A DNA stretch of 64,000 nucleotides from Pseudomonas fildesensis (GCF_001050345.1 NZ_LFMW01000012.1:1-64000); one strand, 5' to 3'. Shown: positions 6,289 through 14,980, counted from the stretch's first letter. The notes: generated by a model from the letters alone, not told the origin. Numbers and translations: made by a program.

Positions 6289-7818
6289 CTATTGCCGGGA
6301 ACGCGACTGATCCTTTGAAAGCACAGGCTTTGGAATAGCCTGGGCCGCCTGTTCGTAACCGTGGGCCACCGCCAACAACGTCGGCTCCGCCCAGCGGGTA
6401 CCAAAGAAGTACGCACTGGTAGGCAGGCCTTCCTCATTCGTTCCGGAAGGCACCGTGATGCCCGGATAACCCGCGGCGGCAACCGCGAAGTAACTGCTCG
6501 TTTCGAAGTCCGACACGATGGCGTCCAGCTTGTTCTGTTTGATCGGGTCGTCCACCGTGCTGCGAAAATCCTCGATAAGGTCATCCCAAAGCGCTGTGCG
6601 CTCTTCAGGTTTAAGGGTGGAGGCGTTGACCTCGTGGAGCATTGGTTGGTGATCGGTCTCGGTGCCGTCACGCGCCTCGTTAAACTTGATCAACTCGTCC
6701 AGTGACTGGGCCGGTAACCCCGGGCGCTTTTGCAGATAGGCATTCAGCTCGTCCTTCACATCCGAGTACAGCAATTCACCGTAGCGTGAAGCATCGGCAA
6801 TGCGCATGTCGATTGGCACCAGAATTGCGCCCTTCGCTTCAAGCACTTTGAGTGTCTGGGCGAATTGTTCACTGTTGATCACTGGCTGGCTTTCTCCATT
6901 TGCGGAGAAAGTCGCGGGATAGCCAATGCGCTTATCCTTCAAAGCACCCGGAACCAACAGCTTGGTGTAGTCGATGCCCTGAGGTGCCCCTGTGCTTTGC
7001 GGATCTTGAGGATCGCTGCCCGACATGCCATTGAGCATCAACGCCGCATCGAACACCGAGCGCGCCATCGGGCCCGGTGTGTCCTGCCGCTGGCTGGCGG
7101 GAATGATGCCGTTGCGATCCACCAGACCGACGCTGAGCTTGAGCCCCACCACGCCATTAAGCGCCGCGGGCACGATGATCGAACCATTGGTTTCGGTGCC
7201 TACCGCCAACGGTGCCAGCCCGGCAGCAACTGCCGCCGCCGACCCGGCACTTGAACCGCCCACATCCGCGTCGGGGTTATGCGGGTTACGTGTTTGCCCA
7301 CCCCGGCTACTCCAGCCATCGGGGCCACCGCGAAAACCGGCCAGCTCACTCAGGTTGGTTTTACCCAGGATCACCGCGCCCTGCTCGATCAAGCGCTGGA
7401 CAATAGGGGCATCTTTACCGGCCACCGCCCCGACAAGTCCAAAGGCGCCTGCACTGGTTTGCATGCCTTGGGTCTCAATCGTGTCCTTGAGCAAAATCGG
7501 AATGCCATGCAGGGGCCCCCGAACCTTGCCACTGGCGCGTTCGCGGTCCAGCTCGCGAGCGGTCTCCAACGCCTCGGGATTCAGTTCAATGACCGCACTC
7601 AGTTGCGGGTTTAACGTGCGGATACGCTCTTGCAGGTAATTGACCAGATCCGCCGATGTCAGCCCGCCCGGCCTGGCCATTTGCTCGCCGAGTTCGCGAA
7701 CGCTTGCGTATTCGGTACCTGGTGACACGGGTTTGGAAGCTGGACGGGAGGGAACCTCGACCAGATACTGCGCACACTGTCGGATGAGCGAATTCATGCC
7801 GTAACCAATGCCAACCAT
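6289..7818 (-). CDS. Amidase signature family enzyme
   Basis: A 509-residue amidase hydrolysing C-N bonds of an unknown amide. The Ser-cisSer-Lys triad is visible: Lys in PILLKDTIET (about 118), the Gly/Ser-rich signature VGGSSAGSAAAVAAG (about 186-200) with the cis-Ser and the nucleophilic Ser of GTETNGSII. The C-terminal part continues to AEPTLLAVAHGYEQA. The start at ATG 7818 is chosen because AGGAG lies 7 bp upstream. No clear signal peptide is present. The next gene on the same strand, at 7917-8693, is homologous to its C-terminal half, suggesting an old duplication. Confidence 0.9.
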   Translation of the reverse strand: MVGIGYGMNSLIRQCAQYLVEVPSRPASKPVSPGTEYASVRELGEQMARPGGLTSADLVNYLQERIRTLNPQLSAVIELNPEALETARELDRERASGKVRGPLHGIPILLKDTIETQGMQTSAGAFGLVGAVAGKDAPIVQRLIEQGAVILGKTNLSELAGFRGGPDGWSSRGGQTRNPHNPDADVGGSSAGSAAAVAAGLAPLAVGTETNGSIIVPAALNGVVGLKLSVGLVDRNGIIPASQRQDTPGPMARSVFDAALMLNGMSGSDPQDPQSTGAPQGIDYTKLLVPGALKDKRIGYPATFSANGESQPVINSEQFAQTLKVLEAKGAILVPIDMRIADASRYGELLYSDVKDELNAYLQKRPGLPAQSLDELIKFNEARDGTETDHQPMLHEVNASTLKPEERTALWDDLIEDFRSTVDDPIKQNKLDAIVSDFETSSYFAVAAAGYPGITVPSGTNEEGLPTSAYFFGTRWAEPTLLAVAHGYEQAAQAIPKPVLSKDQSRSRQ

Positions 7819-7916
7819 AAGGCTTCTCCTGAGGTAAGAAAGAACCAAGGATCAAGGTTGATCCATGCTCCAGTCTAAGAACCCAAGCCTCTCCCGAGCG
7901 TTGAGACTATTGCCAT

Positions 7917-8693
7917 TCAGGCCGTGGGAGGAATCAGCGTGCCTTGTAGTGGATCCTGGCTACCCGGCTCACATGACGCCCTCTGCCGATACACCCGCAC
8001 CAACGTGGCCAACGAATCGCGCGACCAACGCGCGCTATAAAACCACAGCGTTGCACCCTCCTCCAACGGCTCGCACAGGCCGGGGTACCCGCGTTTGCAA
8101 GCCCCATGAAATACGCTGCTCTCGCCTTCGGAAACCATGGCATCCAGGCGATGTTTGATCACGTAATTATCGATTTCAGGGTGGGTCTGCAGGGTGAATT
8201 GAAGGGTGTCATCCACCCATTGCACGTCCACCGGCACTAGCTGTGCACCGGCCTCGCGCAGGATGTCCAAGGCCCGGACGAAGGGTGCCCCTTGCTCGAC
8301 ACGCTGGTAGTTGTTTACACGCACATACCGGCCGGCAAAGCCTATGCGCCAACCGGCCAATGCCTGGGTGGGAGCAAACGTGCTGTTGTTTTGCACCAAA
8401 GGGACTTCCACCATTAGCGGCCCCGTAGGCTCGATACCACTCAAGGCCATCAGTGACAACGCGGGATCCCGTGAGGTTTTCATCATCGGCCCCGGGACGT
8501 CATACCTGGGCGTTGGAACGCTTACGACAGGCTGTTCCGAATTGGGTGCAGCGACGCCAAACGTGATGCTACCCGGACTGGGGGGGTCGTGGGGCGGCGG
8601 CGGCGATGGCGAACAGGCCGAACCGGAGAGCAAGGGCAACCCCGCCGGACAGGGCATGCCCGCCCGCCAATATTTCGTACATTTCTCTTCCAT
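7917..8693 (-). CDS. Amidase-related protein lacking the catalytic half
   Basis: A 258-residue protein whose residues about 60-245 align by eye with the C-terminal half of the adjacent amidase: DVPGPMMKTSRDPAL against DTPGPMARSVFDAAL, REAGAQLVPVDVQWVDD against EAKGAILVPIDMRIAD, and RLDAMVSEGESSVF against KLDAIVSDFETSSYF. The region with Lys, cis-Ser and nucleophilic Ser is absent. It is replaced by about 45 residues with a short hydrophobic stretch ending in Cys (SGSAC) and a Pro-rich run, which may be a poor lipoprotein signal. An AGG ribosome site lies upstream. It may be a degenerate paralogue, a regulator or a partner of the amidase. Confidence 0.65.
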   Translation of the reverse strand: MEEKCTKYWRAGMPCPAGLPLLSGSACSPSPPPPHDPPSPGSITFGVAAPNSEQPVVSVPTPRYDVPGPMMKTSRDPALSLMALSGIEPTGPLMVEVPLVQNNSTFAPTQALAGWRIGFAGRYVRVNNYQRVEQGAPFVRALDILREAGAQLVPVDVQWVDDTLQFTLQTHPEIDNYVIKHRLDAMVSEGESSVFHGACKRGYPGLCEPLEEGATLWFYSARWSRDSLATLVRVYRQRASCEPGSQDPLQGTLIPPTA

Positions 8694-8800
8694 CAGAACC
8701 TGCCCCGGACTATGAATTTGCCGGGATCATCGCACCCTGTTCGGGCGTTTGTCGCAGGGGTGAAACACCCCGAAAATCCTTTTTCCAGATGCCCCCTGCA

Positions 8801-9859
8801 TTAGCTTACAACCTGCTCTTCCACCCCTTGAGTTTCCACCTCCAGCCACCACGCATACCCACGTTCAGGCTGGTTCAAACTGAACGCCTGCCCCATCGGC
8901 GGTGTGGTGATCGACACGTTGCGCTCCCACGCCAGCGCCATGATCCGATCGAAAGGTTCGTGCCAGGCATGGAACGCCAGGTCGAAGGTGCCATTGTGAA
9001 TCGGCAGCAGCCAGCGGCCCTTGAGGTCGATATGCGCTTGCAGGGTTTGCTCCGGCTGCATGTGCACATGGGGCCAGTCGACATTGTAAGCACCGGTTTC
9101 CATCAGCGTCAGGTCGAACGGCCCGTACTGCTCGCCGATGCGTTTGAAGCCGTCGAAATAGCCGGTGTCACCGCTGAAGAAGATCCGCCGTGCGCCGTCA
9201 ATCATCACCCAGGAACACCATAGGGTTTGGTTGCCATCAAACAGGCCGCGCCCGGAGAAATGCTGCGCAGGGGTCGAGACAAATCGAATGCCATCGACCT
9301 CGGTGCCCTGCCACCAATCCAGTTGCCGCACCTTGCTGGCGTCCACGCCCCACTTGACCAGGGTGTCGCCCACACCCAGCGGAGCGAGAAAATAACGCGT
9401 CTTGTCGGCCAGCTGGATGACAGCCTTGTGGTCGAGATGGTCGTAATGGTTGTGGGAAAGAATTACCGCCTCCAGGGGCGGCAGCTCGTCCAGGCTGATC
9501 GGCGGCGGGTGGAAGCGCTTGGGGCCGGCCCAACTGAACGGCGACGCGCGCTCGGCGAACACCGGGTCGGTCAGCCAGAATTTGCCGCGCATTTTCAGCA
9601 GCACGGTGGAGTGACCCAGGCGGAACACGCTGTGATCGGGGGCGGCCAGTAGTTGCTGGCGGGTCAGCGCATGCACTGGAATTTCGCCCAACGGCCGCGT
9701 ACTGCGCGGCTTGTGGAACAGCATCTTCCAAAAAATACCCAAGGTTTTGCCAAAGCCGCCGTGCGGCACGGGGGCGTCGTTGCTGAAGTGCCCCTGATCC
9801 TGCTCGGCGGGTTTAAGCGCGACAGGCGCGGGGGCGAGACGGGTTAAGGTTGTGGCCAT
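8801..9859 (-). CDS. MBL-fold metallo-hydrolase (RomA/NAPE-PLD-like)
   Basis: A 352-residue metallo-beta-lactamase-fold hydrolase of the UlaG/RomA/NAPE-PLD-like branch. The dinuclear zinc motif is SHNHYDHLDH (about residues 135-144); later metal ligands lie in FFSGDTGYFDG and LPIHNGTFDLAFH. The HSTVLLKMRGKFWLTDPVF segment is characteristic of this branch. The substrate is unknown (phospholipid or other phosphodiester, lactone). The N-terminal 30 residues are Ala/Pro-rich without a clear signal peptide. GGAG lies upstream of ATG 9859. It is divergent from a TetR gene with a perfect palindrome between them, so TetR control is likely. Confidence 0.88.
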   Translation of the reverse strand: MATTLTRLAPAPVALKPAEQDQGHFSNDAPVPHGGFGKTLGIFWKMLFHKPRSTRPLGEIPVHALTRQQLLAAPDHSVFRLGHSTVLLKMRGKFWLTDPVFAERASPFSWAGPKRFHPPPISLDELPPLEAVILSHNHYDHLDHKAVIQLADKTRYFLAPLGVGDTLVKWGVDASKVRQLDWWQGTEVDGIRFVSTPAQHFSGRGLFDGNQTLWCSWVMIDGARRIFFSGDTGYFDGFKRIGEQYGPFDLTLMETGAYNVDWPHVHMQPEQTLQAHIDLKGRWLLPIHNGTFDLAFHAWHEPFDRIMALAWERNVSITTPPMGQAFSLNQPERGYAWWLEVETQGVEEQVVS

Positions 9860-9891
9860 TACAAGGTATCTCCTACAGACCGCTCATAAGT

Positions 9892-9907
9892 TACACTGCA
9901 CAGTGTA
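9892..9907. promoter_or_regulatory. Perfect palindrome, TetR operator candidate 1
   Basis: TACACTG-CA-CAGTGTA is a perfect 7-2-7 palindrome between the metallo-hydrolase and TetR genes, about 33 bp from the hydrolase ATG. Confidence 0.7.
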
Positions 9908-9938
9908 GTTTCAAGATTGCAACAAAACCTGTAGCAAG

Positions 9939-9954
9939 TAAACTACCGAGTGTA
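9939..9954. promoter_or_regulatory. TetR operator candidate 2
   Basis: TAAACTACCGAGTGTA matches operator candidate 1 at 12 of 16 positions and lies 29 bp before the tetR start, a plausible autoregulatory site. Confidence 0.5.
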
Positions 9955-9982
9955 ATTTTATTTTTGGAGCTGATCGCCCGCC

Positions 9983-10609
9983 ATGACTGCCCCCCAACGC
10001 CTCACCGACCGCAAACGCGAAGCCATCGTGGCCGCTGCCATCGCCGAGTTTCGCGATAACGGGTTCGAGGTCACCAGCATGGACAAGATCGCCGCCACGG
10101 CCGGCGTTTCCAAACGCACGGTGTACAACCACTTCCCCAGCAAGGAGGAGTTGTTTGCAGAGATCCTCCACCAACTCTGGGCCAGCAGCGTCGCGCAACT
10201 GGATGTGAGCTACGCCAGCAACCGCCCCCTGCGTGAACAACTGCGCGGGTTGCTGGAAGCCAAGATGAAGATGATGGCGGACGCCAATTTCCTCGACCTG
10301 GCCCGCGTTGCCATCGCTGCGACCATCCACTCGCCGGAACGCGCCCAGGACATGGTCAACCGCCTGAGCAAGCGTGAAGAAGGCTTTACCCAGTGGGTAC
10401 GCGCCGCCCAGGACGATGGCCGGCTCAGTTGCACCGACCCGGCGTTCGCCGCCCATCAGATTCAAAGCCTGCTCAAGGCGTTCGCGTTCTGGCCGCAAAT
10501 CACCCTGGGCCAACCCACCCTGGACGCCGCCAACCAGGCCAGTGTGATCGAGTCGGCTATCGATTTGTTTCTGGCTGGCTACGAGGTCCCCGCAACCCGA
10601 CCGCTATAG
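9983..10609 (+). CDS. TetR family transcriptional regulator
   Basis: A 208-residue repressor with the N-terminal TetR helix-turn-helix at about residues 10-56 (AIAEFRDNGFEVTSMDKIAA, GVSKRTVYNHFPSKEELF) and an AefR-like C-terminal ligand domain. It is divergent from the metallo-hydrolase gene; two related palindromes in the 123-bp gap make that gene and itself the likely targets. GGAG lies upstream of ATG 9983. The inducer is unknown. Confidence 0.93.
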   Translation: MTAPQRLTDRKREAIVAAAIAEFRDNGFEVTSMDKIAATAGVSKRTVYNHFPSKEELFAEILHQLWASSVAQLDVSYASNRPLREQLRGLLEAKMKMMADANFLDLARVAIAATIHSPERAQDMVNRLSKREEGFTQWVRAAQDDGRLSCTDPAFAAHQIQSLLKAFAFWPQITLGQPTLDAANQASVIESAIDLFLAGYEVPATRPL

Positions 10610-10701
10610 CAACCATTGCAGGCACGACATCCCTGGTCGTTTTTGACGTATTTGCCCTCTATTTCACGTAAATGGCCTATAAGGACACTGATTATTCCTG
10701 C

Positions 10702-10723
10702 GTGAATAACTGACAATATTCAC
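10702..10723. promoter_or_regulatory. Inverted repeat upstream of the diguanylate cyclase
   Basis: GTGAATA (10702-10708) and TATTCAC (10717-10723) form a perfect 7-bp dyad with an 8-bp spacer, about 77 bp before the cyclase start. There is no T run, so an operator is more likely than a terminator. Confidence 0.35.
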
Positions 10724-10799
10724 AGGCCTTATCCGATCAACGGTTAACCCTGCGAACGCGCACTGGCGAATCTGCAAAAAAGAGCTGCCCCAGGAATTT

Positions 10800-11858
10800 A
10801 TGGAAAACAGACGAGGCAAAGGGCTTTCATTTGCCAGGCGTATCTACAAGCCAAGGATTATCGGCCTGGGTATCGGCTGCTTCAGCGTCATTGGCGCTTT
10901 ATACCCACTGGCAATGCCGGGCTGGGTCTGGGCATTCCTGCTGTTCAATGGTTTTGCCTGGGCGCACGTGGCGTACCAGCTTTCGACCCGTTCGCAATTT
11001 CCCTATCAGGCCGAACAGCGCAACCTGCTGTACGACTCGTTGTGCGGTGGTTTCTGGGCTGCCGCCACGCAGTTCACCCCACTCACGGCGGTGACGATCC
11101 TTTCGATGATGACCATGAACAACGTCGCGGCCGGCGGCAAGCGCCTGTTCCTGCGCGGCCTGTTGGCACAAGGCATCGGCATCGGTGTGGCGGGAGCTTT
11201 GTTCGGCATCCGGTTCAACCCCGACGTCAGCCTGCTCCAGGTCTACACCTGCCTGCCGATGCTGACCCTCTACCCCATGGCCATCGGCATGGTCTGTTAT
11301 CAGTTGGCAATCAAACTCTCGGAACACAAACGCGCCCTCAGCGCCCTGAGCCGCACCGACAGCCTCACCGGCCTGCTCAATCACGGCTCGTGGAAAGACC
11401 TGCTGCACCTCAAGTTCCACAAGTGCCAACAGCAGCAAAGTCACGCCACCATCGCGCTGATCGACATCGATCACTTCAAGCAGATCAACGACACCCACGG
11501 CCACATCGTCGGTGACGCTGTGCTGCGGCAATTGAGTGTGGAGCTGCGACGCAACCTGCGGGAAAACGACCTGGCAGGCCGTTATGGTGGCGATGAGTTC
11601 TGTGTGATTCTTCCGAAAATGCCCCTGGAAGAGGCCGCGCAGGTCATGGAACGCATGCGCGAAACCTTCAGCAATTACCGCAACCCGCAGATCCCCGAGC
11701 TGCGCGTCGGCCTCAGCATTGGCCTGGCGGATTTCCAGCCCTTCTTCACCGATGCGGCCATGTGGCTGAACGCGGCGGATCGGGCGCTGTATTCCGCCAA
11801 GGATACTGGGCGTAATCGGGTCAATGTCAGCGACTACGTGATCGCTCATTCCGCCTGA
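10800..11858 (+). CDS. Membrane diguanylate cyclase (MASE2-GGDEF)
   Basis: A 352-residue inner-membrane enzyme making cyclic di-GMP from GTP. The N-terminal ~170 residues are a MASE2-type membrane sensor with several hydrophobic segments, starting RRIYKPRIIGLGIG as in AdrA-type cyclases. The GGDEF domain (about 185-345) has DSLTGLLNHGSW, the intact active site GGDEF in RYGGDEFCVIL, and RxxD (REND) five residues upstream, so product inhibition is expected. It probably promotes biofilm or cellulose-type output. A small inverted repeat precedes it and a chemoreceptor remnant follows. Confidence 0.92.
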   Translation: MENRRGKGLSFARRIYKPRIIGLGIGCFSVIGALYPLAMPGWVWAFLLFNGFAWAHVAYQLSTRSQFPYQAEQRNLLYDSLCGGFWAAATQFTPLTAVTILSMMTMNNVAAGGKRLFLRGLLAQGIGIGVAGALFGIRFNPDVSLLQVYTCLPMLTLYPMAIGMVCYQLAIKLSEHKRALSALSRTDSLTGLLNHGSWKDLLHLKFHKCQQQQSHATIALIDIDHFKQINDTHGHIVGDAVLRQLSVELRRNLRENDLAGRYGGDEFCVILPKMPLEEAAQVMERMRETFSNYRNPQIPELRVGLSIGLADFQPFFTDAAMWLNAADRALYSAKDTGRNRVNVSDYVIAHSA

Positions 11859-11863
11859 GGTTG

Positions 11864-12144
11864 TCATACGACACCTCGTCTGAATTCGAATTCGGCCTGC
11901 AAGGTACTGTGCTGCGCGCCAGTGACAATTCCCTGCGGACCATGCGCTACCGCGCCGAGCAGATCGAGAGCCAGCTCCATCGAATGTTCTGCACGCCTGC
12001 GTTCGCCCGCATCGCCGACCAGACCAACCTGCTCGCGCTCAACGCCGCCATCGAGACGGCACGGTGATCCTGCAGATTCGCGAAAGCACCAGCGAGGCAG
12101 TGCAAGCGGTCAGCGCATTTGCCAATGAGCGCGGCGGCAACTGA
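11864..12144 (+). pseudogene. Remnant of a methyl-accepting chemotaxis protein
   Basis: The reading frame from 11864 contains RIADQTNLLALNAAIETAR, the highly conserved hairpin tip of a chemoreceptor signalling domain, but stops at 12067. A shifted frame then runs to a stop at 12144 (IRESTSEAVQAVSAFANE). Membrane, sensor and most of the signalling domain are missing, and AIETAR replaces AIEAAR. It directly follows the cyclase gene and cannot make a working receptor. Confidence 0.7.
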
Positions 12145-12238
12145 ACCTGAGAGGGTGGGACCGGGGTTATTCATGTGTCAGACAGGTCGCCAGGGCTATA
12201 GTGGTTCACTGTCTCAACGTTGATGACCCGAGCCCGCC

Positions 12239-12757
12239 ATGACCCCAGACAAGCCCAAACCCACTCCCGTCGACCACCTGCGTTTTCACCGTGCTCACGC
12301 CCACCTGGCACCGACCTTTGGCAATGACACCTTTGCCCTCAAGGCCGAGGCCTTTGCCCGCTTCTTCGGCACGCCGACGTTCCTCGGCGCGCAAACCGCG
12401 ATCGTGATCTTGTGGGTGGTGTTGAACGTCACCGGCATCACGCATTTCGACGTGTACCCGTTCATCCTGCTCAACCTGGCTTTCAGCCTGCAATCGGCCT
12501 ACGCCGCGCCGCTGATCCTGCTGGCCCAGACGCGCCAGGCCGCCCGCGACAAAGCCCAGTCCGACGCCGATGCGCAACACCGTGAAGCGCTGGCCGTCGC
12601 CAATACCGAGCGCCAGGCTCAGGCGGAACAGACCAGCAAACAGCTGTTGGCCCTGCTGGAACAAAACACCCATCTGACGGAAATGACCCAGAAGCTGACG
12701 GAACACATCGAGACCCTGACGTGCGAAATGCATGAGCACTTTGTGCGAAAAACCTAA
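12239..12757 (+). CDS. DUF1003 family membrane protein
   Basis: A 172-residue inner-membrane protein of the DUF1003 family. Two hydrophobic segments (about residues 44-64, TFLGAQTAIVILWVVLNV, and 73-95, FILLNLAFSLQSAYAAPLIL) carry the family's conserved pattern. A long charged, Gln-rich coiled-coil follows (about 100-165). The biochemical role is unknown. It converges with the lysR gene, overlapping its stop by 4 bp. Confidence 0.85.
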   Translation: MTPDKPKPTPVDHLRFHRAHAHLAPTFGNDTFALKAEAFARFFGTPTFLGAQTAIVILWVVLNVTGITHFDVYPFILLNLAFSLQSAYAAPLILLAQTRQAARDKAQSDADAQHREALAVANTERQAQAEQTSKQLLALLEQNTHLTEMTQKLTEHIETLTCEMHEHFVRKT

Positions 12758-13638
12758 CGCCCCGGCAAGCGCACATGCCGCCCCAACTCATCAAACAGCG
12801 TCACCACCGAGCGCAACGCCCGGCAATCCGGGCGTGTCAGCAACCACAGCGCCGTGTCATGCCCTGACAGCGCAGGGCCCAGCGGTTGCAGGCTGCCGTT
12901 CAATAGAAAGTCCGGCAACGCCGCCACGCCCAACCCCGCCCGCACCAGTTCGGTGACCGACAACATGCTGTTGCAACGATAACTCGGGCGCACGCCCGGC
13001 AAGTGCGCGCGACGCCAGGCGACGGTGGGGTGATCGGGCAGGAAGTCATCCGGCGCGATCCAGGCCAGGTCGGCCAGGTCGCGACCCTCGTGCTGCCGCG
13101 CATAGCCCGCGCTGGCACACACTTGATACGCCACCGCGCCCAGGCGGCGGCCGACCAGATGCTCCGGTGGCGTCTTGGTCAGGCGCAGCGCGATGTCGGC
13201 ATCGCGGCGGCTGAGGTTGGCGAAATCATTGGAGGTGCTCAGTTCCAGGGTCAGCGCCGGGTAATCCGGCATGAACTGCGCCAGGGCCGGCAGCAGCAGG
13301 CCTTGCAGCACCGAGTCGGTACAAGTCAGGCGCACCGTGCCACTGATCACTTCACCGCCCTGCTCCACGCCTATTCGCGCGGCTTCCAGAGCTTGTTCTG
13401 CGTGCTCGGCCTGTTGCGCCAGGTGGCTGGCCAGGCTGGTGGGCAGGTAACCGGCGCGGCTTTTTTCAAACAACGTCTGGCCCAGCGACGCCTCCAACCG
13501 CCGAACCGCACGGAACACCGTGGACACATCCACCCGCAACAATGCCGCCGCCCGTGCGAGTGTGCCACCGCGTACCAAAGCAAGGATCAGCGACAGGTCG
13601 GGGTAGTCGATTTGATAGTGCGTGGCTGCATTGAGCAT
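12754..13638 (-). CDS. LysR family transcriptional regulator
   Basis: A 294-residue LysR regulator with a winged helix at about residues 10-67 (LILALVRGGTLARAAALLRV, VFRAVRRLEASLGQTLFEK) and a substrate-binding domain (GTVRLTCTDSVLQGLLLPAL onwards). ATG 13638 is chosen because it starts at the usual distance before the HTH; the frame extends 21 codons upstream into the promoter. It is divergent from the amidotransferase-monooxygenase pair, probably its target. The word ACGCCAAT occurs twice in the intergenic region. Confidence 0.9.
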   Translation of the reverse strand: MLNAATHYQIDYPDLSLILALVRGGTLARAAALLRVDVSTVFRAVRRLEASLGQTLFEKSRAGYLPTSLASHLAQQAEHAEQALEAARIGVEQGGEVISGTVRLTCTDSVLQGLLLPALAQFMPDYPALTLELSTSNDFANLSRRDADIALRLTKTPPEHLVGRRLGAVAYQVCASAGYARQHEGRDLADLAWIAPDDFLPDHPTVAWRRAHLPGVRPSYRCNSMLSVTELVRAGLGVAALPDFLLNGSLQPLGPALSGHDTALWLLTRPDCRALRSVVTLFDELGRHVRLPGR

Positions 13639-13718
13639 GTGGGTAAACGCCAATTTTGATTGCGTGAACGCCAATCTATAGTGCGCACCAGGACACAACA
13701 AGCCATGGGACGCCCACG

Positions 13719-14420
13719 ATGAAAAACACCACCCTGCACCTCGCCCTGATCGGCGATTACAACCCCGACGTCATCGCGCACCAGGCCATTCCCCTCGCAT
13801 TGCAACAGGCGGCCGACACCTTGGGGCTGACCGTTCATGCCCAATGGCTCGACACCGACACACTCCCCCCATCACTCCATGGCTTCGACGGCTTCTGGTG
13901 CGTGCCCGCCAGCCCGTACCGCGACGCTGAAGGCGCACTGCGCGCGATCCGTTTTGCCCGCGAACAGCGTCGCCCTTTCCTCGGTACCTGCGGTGGTTTT
14001 CAACATGCGGTGTTGGAATATGCCCGCAACGTGCTCGGCTGGGCCGACGCCGAACATGGCGAGTTGGCGCCGGATGCCAAGCGTGCAGTGATCACGCCAC
14101 TGAGCTGTGCGCTGGTGGAAGCGACCGACACCGTGCGCCTGGCGCCCTACACGCGAATCGCCGAAGCCTACGGCCACCTTGATATCGAGGAAGGCTATCG
14201 CTGCCGCTACGGCATGAGCCCCGAGTTCGCCAGCGCATTGCTCGAAGGCCAGCTGATTTCCAGCGGCCATGATTCGGCGGGAGATGTGCGCGCGGTGGAA
14301 TTGCTCGACCATCCGTTCTTCGTCGCCACCCTGTTCCAACCCGAACGCGCCGCCCTCAAAGGCATCACGCCGCCGCTGGCAGTTGCCCTGCTCAAGGCCT
14401 GCCAGGCGGTGTCGGCATGA
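13719..14420 (+). CDS. CTP-synthase-C-terminal-like glutamine amidotransferase protein
   Basis: A 233-residue class I glutamine amidotransferase-like protein related to the C-terminal half of CTP synthase, without the synthetase half. The nucleophile Cys is present in FLGTCGGFQHA (about residue 92), but at the position of the catalytic HPE motif it reads FQPE (about 208), so the usual His is Gln and glutaminase activity is doubtful. This change may be normal for the free-standing family. It shares a 4-bp ATGA overlap with the next gene and is divergent from a lysR gene. The function is unknown. Confidence 0.8.
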   Translation: MKNTTLHLALIGDYNPDVIAHQAIPLALQQAADTLGLTVHAQWLDTDTLPPSLHGFDGFWCVPASPYRDAEGALRAIRFAREQRRPFLGTCGGFQHAVLEYARNVLGWADAEHGELAPDAKRAVITPLSCALVEATDTVRLAPYTRIAEAYGHLDIEEGYRCRYGMSPEFASALLEGQLISSGHDSAGDVRAVELLDHPFFVATLFQPERAALKGITPPLAVALLKACQAVSA

Positions 14421-14740
14421 TCGCCAAGACGCCCGCGCCACCCTACTACGCGGTGATTTTCAGCTCACTGCGCACCGACGGTGATCAAGGTTATGGCCAG
14501 GCAGCGACGCGCATGCTGGAACTGGCGCGCGAACAACCGGGGTTCCTGGGGGTGGAATCGGCGCGGGAGGATGGTTTGGGGATCACCGTGTCGTACTGGA
14601 GCAGCGAGGCGGCGATCCTGGCCTGGAAACAGCAGGCCGAGCATCGGGACATACGTGAACAGGGACGCTCCACCTGGTACGCGGCGTTTCACACACGGGT
14701 GTGCAAAGTGGAGCGGGCTTACACATTCGACAGCCAGTAA
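14417..14740 (+). CDS. Antibiotic biosynthesis monooxygenase (ABM) domain protein
   Basis: A 107-residue ferredoxin-like alpha/beta barrel protein of the ABM family: YYAVIFSSLR (strand 1), MLELAREQPGFLGVES, ITVSYWSSEAAILAWKQQAEH and WYAAFHTRVCKVER. Members act as cofactor-free monooxygenases or small-molecule binders. Its ATG overlaps the upstream stop (ATGA), so the two are translated together. The substrate is unknown. Confidence 0.87.
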   Translation: MIAKTPAPPYYAVIFSSLRTDGDQGYGQAATRMLELAREQPGFLGVESAREDGLGITVSYWSSEAAILAWKQQAEHRDIREQGRSTWYAAFHTRVCKVERAYTFDSQ

Positions 14741-14750
14741 CACGCTTGTC

Positions 14751-14923
14751 GTGGCGAGCGGGCTTGCCCAGTTAAGGGTAAGCACCGTAACTGCGGCGAG
14801 GGAGCTTGCTCCCGTTGGGCCGCGAAGCGGCCCCATTCAGACCACCTGGTTATTACTGATACACCGAGGCGTCAGGTTTTAAGGCTGCTGCGCAGCCCAA
14901 CGCGGGGCAAGCCCGCTCGCCAC
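14751..14923. repeat. REP-type inverted cluster (GTGGCGAGCGGG class)
   Basis: The palindrome unit GTGGCGAGCGGGCTTGCCC at 14751 is mirrored by CAACGCGGGGCAAGCCCGCT and CGCCAC ending at 14923. A second unit (GGCGAGGGAGCTTGCTCCCG, about 14793-14812) is nested inside. It fills the 240-bp gap between convergent genes. Confidence 0.8.
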
Positions 14924-14980
14924 AAAAAGCACGCGCCCCACAACAGGCATGCTAGCCACGACAAGCCCACACCTTGATTG

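Noticed and set aside
14751..14923. CRISPR-like array suggested by repeated 20-30 bp words
   Set aside because: The units are inverted pairs with internal symmetry, scattered singly between genes, without regular spacers or cas genes. They are REP elements.
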